From Granulicella sibirica (GTDB lineage Bacteria > Acidobacteriota > Terriglobia > Terriglobales > Acidobacteriaceae): a DNA stretch of 64,000 nucleotides. The notes under the pieces are model-generated. The model was not told where the DNA came from. It ran no database searches and saw only the letters and a program-made list of their open reading frames with translations. The translations under genes and the position numbers were made by a program. Below, one piece after another: positions 1 through 7,516 of this stretch (positions are counted from its first letter, which is position 1; the number at the start of each line of letters is the position of its first letter). The DNA lies in the NCBI RefSeq assembly GCF_004115155.1, contig NZ_RDSM01000005.1, positions 62,001 through 126,000 of the forward strand, in the 5' to 3' direction.

Positions 1-2
1 TC

Positions 3-2243
3 ATTCAGGCAAACGGGACAAGTGCCAGCGGCACGAACGTTCGCGTCGACGGCGTCAGCGCGACCAACCCTTGGGTGCAGTTCTACTCCACGGCGGTTCC
101 TTCAACCGACGCCATTCAGACAGTGAGCGTGGTAACGGGAAGTGCCGACGCCGATCAGGGAATGGTGAACGGCGCGGCGATTAATGTACAGATCAAGACT
201 GGGTCGAATGCGCTTCACGGTTCCATCTATCTCTACCACATCGATAACCTGCTTAAGGCGCGGCCGTACTTCCTGCCCAGCACCAACACTTTACCGAAGC
301 TGATTGACAACGACGCGGGTGGGACGATCAGCGGACCAATCTTTAAGAACAAGCTCTTCTTCTTCGGCAGCTATGAAGGTGACTTTCTGCATCAAGGAAA
401 CACGAATATCGCAACCGTACCGACAGACGCCATTCGAAACGGAGACCTGTCAGGGTCGTCGAGCGCTATTTACGACCCGAGCACGGGCAACTTAGATGGC
501 ACGGGGCGGACAGCCTTCACGAACAATCAACTTCCGGCAAACCGAATCAGCCCTATCGCACAAAAGATAGTAGCTCTCATACCGCAGCCCAACCTTCCGG
601 GTATCGCGAATAACTACTATGTCAACACACCCAGCTACTATAAAGCGCAAAAAGTGGACACGAAAGTCCAGTGGAACGCGACGAAGAAACTCAATATGTT
701 CGTCCGCTTCAGTGATTATCCCTACAATGTGACGCAGGGTACAGTCTTTGGCCCGATTCTGAGCGGTGGCAATAACGCCTTTCAAAAGGGAAATATCTAT
801 GCGGTCTCAGCGTCCGCAACTTATGTGTCCACCCCGCACCTCGTCTTCGACGCGCTGTTTGGCCTCACGCATTCCAGTCAGAATCTGTCGCCTCCGAACA
901 CCAACCAGCGCTATGGTTCCGATGTTCTAGGCATACCTGGAGTCAATCTAGGGGCGCTGCCGGAAGCAGGCGGCCTTCCGCAATTCAACGTGTCTGGATA
1001 CAGCGGATATGGCTACGGATACCCGGCCCTTGTCTACAACGATCCCGTGTTCCAATACACCGGAAATGGAAATTGGACCCGGGGACGGCACAACCTGCGT
1101 TTTGGTATCGACATAAGTCAACAGCACATGAATCACATTGAGGTAACTCCTACCGGATTCAGTTTCACCGGAGGCGTAACGTCAGTCAATGGTGGAGCTT
1201 CAGCAAACCAGTACAACAGCTTCGCGGACTTCCTCCTTGGGCTTCCCCAGAACGATACGAACAGTGAGCAAAGCGTCCCAAATGTGACGCTGCGCACCTG
1301 GCAGTTTAGCCCTTACGTCGATGATCAGTGGCAGATCACACCGAAGCTCACCGCCTCCTTCGGTACTCGCTGGGATTACTATCCGGTACCAACCCGGCAA
1401 GGCCGCGGAATTGAATATTTCGATATCCCAACAAAGCAGTATCGGCTCTGCGGCGAAGGCGGGAACTCGACAGACTGCGGAATCTCAGTTCAAAAGACCC
1501 TCTTCTCGCCGCGTGTTGGTATTGCATATCGGCCTACGGAGACGACCGTCGCTCGGGCGGGTTTTAGTCTCATACCGGAACAGATCAACATGTTCCGCGA
1601 CGGCTTGTATAACTACCCGAATACACTGACAGGATCTTACTCGGGCGTGAACTCCTATCAGCCTGCGACCACCCTTGCACAAGGCATACCTACCATTCAG
1701 CCTGTGAGCACGGATACGGCCGTGTTAGTGCTTCCGGCCGGTGTCACCTTCAGCACAACCCCAAAGAACTTCATCCGCGGCTATGTCGAGTCTTTCAACG
1801 GCACGGTCCAACAGGATTTTGGAAAGGGGTGGCTCGGACAGGTCGGCTTCGTTGGCTCGCACACCGTTCACCAACACACGCGGTACGATGCTAACTACGG
1901 CCAGGTCGGGGGTGGTGCGGCCAGCCAGCCGTTCAACAACGGAACTCTGGGCAACAGCATTACAGGGGGAGTCGTATTCATCGAGCCGTTTGAGAGCATG
2001 CACTATAACTCTCTTCAGGCTACGCTTGAACACCGCTTTGCGGCCGGGTACCAGCTCGCGGTCGCCTATACATGGTCCAAGTGGATTGGAACCTGCTGCG
2101 ATGAAAGTGGAGATGGTCAGCCAGCAATCCCTATCCCGGCATACTTCTCCCTGAACCGCGCGCTTGAGCCAAGCGACCGGCCGCAAAATGTACAGATCAG
2201 CGGGCTTTTGACTCTCCCTTTGGGCCTGGCAAATCAATGCTGA
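3..2243 (+). CDS. TonB-dependent receptor, 5'-truncated by window edge and frameshifted at its 3' end
   Basis: The reading frame is open from the first bases of the window, so the gene begins upstream. The product is the plug and most of the beta-barrel of an Oar-type TonB-dependent outer-membrane receptor. The plug signatures RVDGVSATNP and INVQIKTGSNALHGSIY are clear, and the rest has many aromatic, alternating barrel strands. The frame ends at a TGA inside the barrel, and the missing final strands are encoded in another frame from 2237. Adding one base in the T3/G3 run at 2219-2224 restores the family reading LPFGPGKSMLTNGLAG. The gene is immediately upstream of an alpha-L-fucosidase, which suggests uptake of a fucosylated oligosaccharide; that substrate is inferred from context only. 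Confidence 0.85.
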   Translation: MQANGTSASGTNVRVDGVSATNPWVQFYSTAVPSTDAIQTVSVVTGSADADQGMVNGAAINVQIKTGSNALHGSIYLYHIDNLLKARPYFLPSTNTLPKLIDNDAGGTISGPIFKNKLFFFGSYEGDFLHQGNTNIATVPTDAIRNGDLSGSSSAIYDPSTGNLDGTGRTAFTNNQLPANRISPIAQKIVALIPQPNLPGIANNYYVNTPSYYKAQKVDTKVQWNATKKLNMFVRFSDYPYNVTQGTVFGPILSGGNNAFQKGNIYAVSASATYVSTPHLVFDALFGLTHSSQNLSPPNTNQRYGSDVLGIPGVNLGALPEAGGLPQFNVSGYSGYGYGYPALVYNDPVFQYTGNGNWTRGRHNLRFGIDISQQHMNHIEVTPTGFSFTGGVTSVNGGASANQYNSFADFLLGLPQNDTNSEQSVPNVTLRTWQFSPYVDDQWQITPKLTASFGTRWDYYPVPTRQGRGIEYFDIPTKQYRLCGEGGNSTDCGISVQKTLFSPRVGIAYRPTETTVARAGFSLIPEQINMFRDGLYNYPNTLTGSYSGVNSYQPATTLAQGIPTIQPVSTDTAVLVLPAGVTFSTTPKNFIRGYVESFNGTVQQDFGKGWLGQVGFVGSHTVHQHTRYDANYGQVGGGAASQPFNNGTLGNSITGGVVFIEPFESMHYNSLQATLEHRFAAGYQLAVAYTWSKWIGTCCDESGDGQPAIPIPAYFSLNRALEPSDRPQNVQISGLLTLPLGLANQC

Positions 2244-2728
2244 CTAACGGACTCGCGGGAGCCATTCTAGGTGGCTTTCAGTTGAATACGGTACTCAGCT
2301 TCTACTCGGGCACTCCTTTTTCAATATCAGCGGACGGCACCTCGCTCAACGCACCGGGAAGTACGCAACGTGCTGACCAGATCAAGTCGAGCGTCGCCAT
2401 CCTACATGGCGTAGGATCGAACCCCTACTTCGATACCAGTGCATTCGCGGCAGTTACAACCGCGCGCTTCGGAACAGCGGGCTTTGACACTGTTCGTGGG
2501 CCCGGCTTTGCAAATGCGGATTTTGGGCTCTTTAGAAACTTTAAAGTGCGTGAGCGGTTCACCTTGCAAGGCAGAGTCGAAGTGCTCAATGCGTCGAACA
2601 CACCTCATCTCGCAAATCCCAACGGGAACGTAAGCTCAGGAGGATTCGGGCAGATCACGTCGACGTCGCCGGGGAGCAGAACCACCGATGAACGATACAT
2701 GCGCCTTGGCTTCAAGGCAACATTCTGA
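2237..2728 (+). CDS. C-terminal beta-barrel fragment of the frameshifted TonB-dependent receptor
   Basis: This 163-residue frame is the continuation of the preceding receptor. It begins within LTNGLAGAILGGFQLNTVLS, which matches the corresponding segment of the intact receptor at 23797-27078 (GLLAKGWQFNGLVVLNTG), and it ends in FKATF with the terminal phenylalanine typical of outer-membrane barrels. It has no signal peptide and is not a plausible independent protein. It is either the second half of a pseudogene or an artefact of one missing base near 2220. Its TGA overlaps the first possible ATG of the fucosidase gene (TGATG at 2726-2730), so the two genes are probably co-transcribed. Confidence 0.8.
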   Translation: MLTNGLAGAILGGFQLNTVLSFYSGTPFSISADGTSLNAPGSTQRADQIKSSVAILHGVGSNPYFDTSAFAAVTTARFGTAGFDTVRGPGFANADFGLFRNFKVRERFTLQGRVEVLNASNTPHLANPNGNVSSGGFGQITSTSPGSRTTDERYMRLGFKATF

Positions 2729-2745
2729 TGCATAAGGAAGGACTG

Positions 2746-4131
2746 ATGACTCATGGTCGAGCTACGCTGCGCCAATTGAGGAAGACCGCGCTTCTCGTTA
2801 TGGTTCTTACGACGGGAGGCCGACCTGCTCAAGCGCAGAGCGCTGTCGACCTAAAGCCCACTCCGCAGCAAACGGAGTGGCAAGATCTCGAATTTGGCGT
2901 CATTCTCCACTTCGACACCAACACCTTCCTCGATCGCGAGTGGGGCGACGGAACGGCTGACCCTAAAGTGTTCAACCCGACCGCATTCGATCCCAATCAA
3001 TGGATGAGGGCGATCAAGGCCTCGGGGGCTAAGTATGTCGTACTCGTTGCCAAACATCATGACGGCTTTTGCTTGTGGCCTACTTCGCAGACCGACTACA
3101 GCATCAAGCAGAGCCCGTGGAAGAGCGGTAAGGGCGACGTCGTTCGTGAAGTGTCTACAGCCGCGCGCGAGAATGGGCTGAAGTTCGGCATTTATCTGTC
3201 ACCTTGGGACAGGCATGAGCCAAAGTATAAAGATCCATCGGCCTACGACAAGTATTACAACGCGGAGTTGCAAGAGCTGGCCTCAAGCTACGGAGACCTG
3301 GTCGAGCTCTGGCTCGATGGAGCCGGGAGCACCGGGCGGACCTATGACTTCTCGACGATCATAAGCACGCTTAGAACCTATCAGCCCAACACGATCGTCT
3401 TCGCCGATACCGGACTCTTCGAGTATGGTGACGCCCGCTGGGCTGGCAATGAATCAGGAAAGATCGAATACCAGAACTGGAACGTGGTTGATCGCCTTGG
3501 TTACCGGCGCTGGCGGCCTGCGGAGGCCGACACCCCGCTCCGCAAATTGCACTGGTTCTGGCACCCAAACGACGAAGGATCCCTCAAGACAGTCGACGAG
3601 CTGCTCGACAGCTACGAGAACGTGGTGGGCCATGGGGGACAGTGGATGCTTGGCGTCGCACCTGACAATCGTGGACTTCTAACCGATGGAGACGCGGCCA
3701 GACTGCGCGAACTAGGCGACACAATACGAGCACGTTATTCCAGAAACCTGCTGCTCGATCACACCCAGGTCGACGCGAATGTAGCGAACGCCCTAGATAG
3801 CGACCTGGATACCTTTTGGAGTGCGCCCGATCACTCGCACGTTGCGACACTTGAAGTTCGCCTACAAAAGCCGATCACCTTCGACCGTGCGCAAACCATG
3901 GAGTGGCTCATCGAGGGTCAGCAGATCCAGCGGTACAGTATCGACGCATGGGAGAATGGAAGGTGGACTCCGGTCGTGGTGAGCTCTGCGATTGGGCACC
4001 GCAAGATTGATAGCTTTGCGCCGGTCACTGCGACACGTGTCCGCCTTAATATTCTTGCCAGCACGGGAGAAGCTCGAATCCGAGAGTTCAGTGTTTACTC
4101 GGTGGGCGACAGCGCGCCTAAACCCAGGTAA
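2746..4131 (+). CDS. alpha-L-fucosidase (glycoside hydrolase family 29), exported
   Basis: Hydrolyses terminal alpha-L-fucose from glycans. The GH29 pattern is clear: AKHHDGFCLW, then LWLDGAG, whose aspartate (about residue 191) fits the catalytic nucleophile. The C-terminal 120 residues resemble the discoidin-like carbohydrate-binding domain often attached to bacterial fucosidases. A signal peptide ends around RPAQAQ. The start at 2746 is preferred because AAGGAAGG lies 7 bases upstream; an in-frame ATG at 2728 would add 6 residues and overlaps the receptor stop. The gene follows the TonB receptor and converges on the lacI-type gene. The natural substrate (xyloglucan side chain, pectin or glycoprotein fucose) cannot be read from sequence. 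Confidence 0.9.
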   Translation: MTHGRATLRQLRKTALLVMVLTTGGRPAQAQSAVDLKPTPQQTEWQDLEFGVILHFDTNTFLDREWGDGTADPKVFNPTAFDPNQWMRAIKASGAKYVVLVAKHHDGFCLWPTSQTDYSIKQSPWKSGKGDVVREVSTAARENGLKFGIYLSPWDRHEPKYKDPSAYDKYYNAELQELASSYGDLVELWLDGAGSTGRTYDFSTIISTLRTYQPNTIVFADTGLFEYGDARWAGNESGKIEYQNWNVVDRLGYRRWRPAEADTPLRKLHWFWHPNDEGSLKTVDELLDSYENVVGHGGQWMLGVAPDNRGLLTDGDAARLRELGDTIRARYSRNLLLDHTQVDANVANALDSDLDTFWSAPDHSHVATLEVRLQKPITFDRAQTMEWLIEGQQIQRYSIDAWENGRWTPVVVSSAIGHRKIDSFAPVTATRVRLNILASTGEARIREFSVYSVGDSAPKPR

Positions 4132-4177
4132 CTCGAAGGTTGGAGCACGTAGCGCTACCCCAAGAATGACTAAGTCT

Positions 4178-5197
4178 CTAGACCGTCGCAACCGACGATC
4201 CCCGTACGACGACTCGAGCCTTTTCGAGAGTCTTTCGGAAATTACTCTTCCCTGGCTTTTGAAGTATTGACAGCAGCATCTTGCCTGTTCGCTCGCCTAA
4301 GAGAGACGTCCGCTGATCGACGCTCGTAAGTGGAATTTTGAGATGCACATCGTAATGCAGATTGCCGCACCCAACAACGGCAACATCCTGGGGAATGCGC
4401 AAGCCTCGTTGCAATATCGCGTCCATAGCCCCGATCGCAATCGGATCGCTGTAACAGAAGACCGCGTCCGGACGTGATGGAAGCCCGAGCAACTTAGTCA
4501 TCGCGGCGAATCCCTGCTGCGTACTGTTGATGTCGACGGTAGATGTCCCCACGATATAGCGGGGATTGGGCTCGATCCCTCGAGTCTTGTAGGCTTTCAG
4601 AAAGCCCTCCAGTCTGGACCGCCCGGTAGACAGCTCTGGACCTCTAATGTGAGCTATTCGCTTCCGTTTGATGTCAAATAGATGCTCGGTCGCAATGAAC
4701 CCCATGTCGACGTCATCGGAGCCAACGAAGTTAGAGCGGAACCTGCTAAAAGACCGATCCAAAAGCACAAGCGGAGTTCCCTGTTCCTGAATTCGCTTGA
4801 ACTGCTGCGGAAGCGTCGGGGAACAAGATGATACGACCAGCGCATCGAGGCGATGAGCCAGCAGGTGTTCTATAGCGTGTTCTTCCAAAGTCGGGTCTTC
4901 CTCGGAGGAGGAAATGATCAGGTAGTAGCCATTCTCCTTCAGGGTGCGTGCGAGGGCGTTTCCAATCTCGACGAAGAATGGGTGCAGAAGATCCGGAACA
5001 ACGAGGCCCACAAGAGAACTCCTCCCGGTCACCAGAGAGCGCGCTGCCAGATTCGGCCGGTAGTTCAACTCTCTCGCCTTATCCATCACACGCCGTGAAG
5101 TTTCGGCACCGATGTCGGAGTGGCCACGGAGGGCTTTTGATACCGTAATAATAGATACGCCCACTTGCTGAGCAATATCCTTCATGGTGACGGTCAT
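4178..5197 (-). CDS. LacI-family transcriptional regulator
   Basis: Sugar-responsive repressor. The N-terminal helix-turn-helix MKDIAQQVGVSIITVSKAL and the hinge-helix region ELNYRPNLAARSL are typical. The remainder is the periplasmic-binding-protein-like effector domain (GLVVPDLLHPFFVEIGNAL). The frame opens at a GTG at 5263, but the start at 5197 (MTVTMKDIAQ) gives the normal family N-terminus. It lies downstream of the zinc dehydrogenase and aldo/keto reductase genes on the same strand and is their likely regulator, together with the divergent GH31 gene. A TAACGTTA-centred palindrome at 7439-7450 is a candidate operator, and a related TAACGTCA sits just upstream of this gene near 5270. Confidence 0.9.
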   Translation of the reverse strand: MTVTMKDIAQQVGVSIITVSKALRGHSDIGAETSRRVMDKARELNYRPNLAARSLVTGRSSLVGLVVPDLLHPFFVEIGNALARTLKENGYYLIISSSEEDPTLEEHAIEHLLAHRLDALVVSSCSPTLPQQFKRIQEQGTPLVLLDRSFSRFRSNFVGSDDVDMGFIATEHLFDIKRKRIAHIRGPELSTGRSRLEGFLKAYKTRGIEPNPRYIVGTSTVDINSTQQGFAAMTKLLGLPSRPDAVFCYSDPIAIGAMDAILQRGLRIPQDVAVVGCGNLHYDVHLKIPLTSVDQRTSLLGERTGKMLLSILQKPGKSNFRKTLEKARVVVRGSSVATV

Positions 5198-5309
5198 AGG
5201 GGAACGATACAGGAGTCCAATTCCGGCTGTACAGGTGGAGCAGGGCTGTGCAACGTGAATCACGCGATCTAACGTCAGAACCTATACCGCTGCACGATTT
5301 AATCTGTGG

Positions 5310-6317
5310 TCAATCCAGATCTACAAGGATCTTGGTGAATCGGCCTGGTTCGGCATTCCATTTGTGAAGGAGATCGGGAGCGTCATCGATGGAACCTACA
5401 ATGCTGATCGCGTTCTCCACCGGAAATTGGCCCGCTTCAAGCATTTGTATCACTTCATGGAAATCCTCAGGCAACGCATTACGAGAACCCAGAATGGTCA
5501 ACTCTTTTTGCACAAAGAGCTTCGTCTCATAGACAACAGGTTCCTTCGCATAGCCGATGTAGACGACTCGCCCAGAGAAGCCAACCTCGACGGTAGCCGC
5601 TGCAAAGGTTTGTGGAAGACCAATCGCTTCAATCACGACATCTGGGCCAAGCTGATTTGTGAGCTCCTGAAGGCGGTCATGCAACACGGCTTCCCTCGTG
5701 TTGATAAGGTGAGTAGCTCCAAAGGACGAGGCTATTTGGAGTTTCTCGTTATCCACATCAATTGCAATCACATTCGCTCCTCGGAACGCCGCTCCAGCGA
5801 TGGCGCCCAGACCGACTCCTCCACATCCGAACACAGCGACAGTATCTCGCGCGGATACCTGGCCCCTGGACACTGCATGCGCTCCCACCGTAAGAGGTTC
5901 CACAAGCGCCAACTGTCTGATCGGTAGTTTTGCTGCGAAAAGCTTCGAGGCGGGCACTGACAAGAACTCTGTCATTGCACCATCGCGCTGCACGCCCAAA
6001 GTTTGGTTACGCTCGCAGGCATTTGGTCTGCCCACAAGACAAGAGGCGCAGGTACCGCAATTTGTGTAAGGAGATAAGGTGACGTTTTCCCCAACTTTGA
6101 ACGAGCTTCCGTTCGCATCTTCTACGGTCCCTGCAACCTCGTGGCCCAGGATTCGAGGGTAAGTCACCATCGGATTCATTCCCCTGAAGGTGTTTAAGTC
6201 ACTACCGCACATCCCGACCATCCTCACTCGCAGCAACACTTCACCGGGAAGCGCAACAGGCTTAGAGACATCCGTGACAAATGCGTCACCGGCTCCACGC
6301 ATCATCAATGCTTTCAT
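5310..6317 (-). CDS. zinc-dependent medium-chain alcohol/polyol dehydrogenase
   Basis: Medium-chain NAD(P)-dependent dehydrogenase of the sorbitol/threonine dehydrogenase type, 335 residues. Catalytic zinc ligands are in GMCGSDLN and GHEVAG, and the structural zinc four-cysteine loop is CGTCASCLVGRPNAC. The nucleotide-binding glycine motif is GCGGVGLGA. It sits between the aldo/keto reductase and the LacI regulator, all leftward. In this setting it probably oxidises or reduces a sugar-derived intermediate of fucose breakdown, for example a deoxy-ketoaldonate or lactaldehyde; the exact substrate is inference. Confidence 0.88.
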   Translation of the reverse strand: MKALMMRGAGDAFVTDVSKPVALPGEVLLRVRMVGMCGSDLNTFRGMNPMVTYPRILGHEVAGTVEDANGSSFKVGENVTLSPYTNCGTCASCLVGRPNACERNQTLGVQRDGAMTEFLSVPASKLFAAKLPIRQLALVEPLTVGAHAVSRGQVSARDTVAVFGCGGVGLGAIAGAAFRGANVIAIDVDNEKLQIASSFGATHLINTREAVLHDRLQELTNQLGPDVVIEAIGLPQTFAAATVEVGFSGRVVYIGYAKEPVVYETKLFVQKELTILGSRNALPEDFHEVIQMLEAGQFPVENAISIVGSIDDAPDLLHKWNAEPGRFTKILVDLD

Positions 6318-6371
6318 TCATCTCTCCTAACAGCCCTCGTCTCAGGCTTGGCGTTTTGGCGACGACATGCT

Positions 6372-7340
6372 TTATGCGTTTCCATCCATCTTTCTGCTTA
6401 TTTCGGAAGCTTGGGTAGCGGCACCGTCCGGGGAGGGCCAGACGACGTTAAAGTCTTCCCCGACCACCCCGGCAAGATACCGAATAAACTCTTCATCCAG
6501 GTCGGTCATCGCGGCGTTGACGTTCGATATAACCTGAGCTTTATTCGACATTCCGACGAATGTCGAAGCCACAACCGGATGTGCTACACAGAACTGAATG
6601 GCTAGACTCGCAGGTGCGACCCCTTGTCGTCTGCACTCTTCGACAACTCGATGGGCAGCTTGAAGCACCCGCAGGGGTGCCGGATGCCAGGCAGGAACCT
6701 CACGTCCCGATAAGAGCCCCATGTGTAGTGGCGAGGCGTTGAACAAGCCCAGACCCGACGTCTTCATGAAGGGCGTGAGTTCTTCGTCCATGCTGTCGAT
6801 CAGGAGATTGTAGTGGCAATAATTCAGAAGAACGTCGATCGGTGCGCGGGAGGCGATGTGCGCAAGCAGCTCGGGAGGATAGCCCGTTATGCCAACGAAT
6901 CTGACCTTTCCAGCTTCCTTGAGTGATTGGAGCGCCGGGATAGTCTCATCAATAATTTGCTTTGGGTCTCCGAACTCCACGTCGTGGACCTGGAGAATGT
7001 CGACGTAGTCGGTCTGTAACCTCGCGAGCGAGGCTTCAAACTCTCGAATCACCGTCTTTGCGGAGAAATCAAAAATATTTGTTCCATATCGTCCGCATTT
7101 TGTAGCGAGAATGATGTCTTCCCTTCGGGAACCAAGAGCCTTTCCAAGTCGGCTTTCGGCCAGGGTGATGCCGTAGTAAGGCGATACGTCAAAGAGATTG
7201 ATGCCAGCATCAAGCGCGGCCCCAACCGCCTCCTCCGACTCTTCATCCGTCACCGAGCCGAACACTTCTCCGAGAGCAGAAGCCCCGAAACCAACAACTG
7301 AAACGGATACGCCGGTTTGTCCTAACGGCTTGTATTTCAC
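6372..7340 (-). CDS. aldo/keto reductase, L-fucose/L-galactose dehydrogenase-like (D-threo-aldose 1-dehydrogenase type)
   Basis: NAD(P)-dependent oxidoreductase with an aldo/keto reductase TIM barrel. The catalytic tetrad is visible as Asp and Tyr in DVSPYYG, Lys in ILATKCGRYG and His in DILQVHDVEF. The N-terminus VKYKPLGQTGVSVSVVGFGA and the SPYYG motif match the subgroup that oxidises L-fucose, L-galactose or D-arabinose at C1. GTG at 7340 is the chosen start, with GGAG about 12 bases upstream; a GTG at 7388 would add 16 residues not typical of the family. Likely first oxidative step after fucosidase action, giving fuconolactone (inference from neighbours). Divergent from the GH31 gene. Confidence 0.85.
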   Translation of the reverse strand: MKYKPLGQTGVSVSVVGFGASALGEVFGSVTDEESEEAVGAALDAGINLFDVSPYYGITLAESRLGKALGSRREDIILATKCGRYGTNIFDFSAKTVIREFEASLARLQTDYVDILQVHDVEFGDPKQIIDETIPALQSLKEAGKVRFVGITGYPPELLAHIASRAPIDVLLNYCHYNLLIDSMDEELTPFMKTSGLGLFNASPLHMGLLSGREVPAWHPAPLRVLQAAHRVVEECRRQGVAPASLAIQFCVAHPVVASTFVGMSNKAQVISNVNAAMTDLDEEFIRYLAGVVGEDFNVVWPSPDGAATQASEISRKMDGNA

Positions 7341-7516
7341 TGACGCTGCTCCATAGCCGGCATTAGCGCCATCTCGACGACCCAGCACTTACCGATCGAT
7401 TCAGATTGGCGGTAGTTTACTTACGTGTCGACATTAGCTATAACGTTACAGTAGTATCGGTGTCAAGGGCGGCATCTTTGGCTTGAACCCAAACCATTTC
7501 GAATGGCAGAGGAAGA
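7341..7516. promoter_or_regulatory. divergent promoter region with candidate LacI-type operator
   Basis: This interval separates the leftward dehydrogenase genes from the rightward GH31 gene and must hold promoters for both. The 12-mer TATAACGTTACA at 7439-7450 contains the perfect palindrome TAACGTTA with a central CpG, which is the usual symmetry of LacI-family operators. Only one full copy was seen here, with a related half-matching TAACGTCA near 5270 upstream of the lacI-type gene. Assignment as an operator is inference. Confidence 0.4.
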
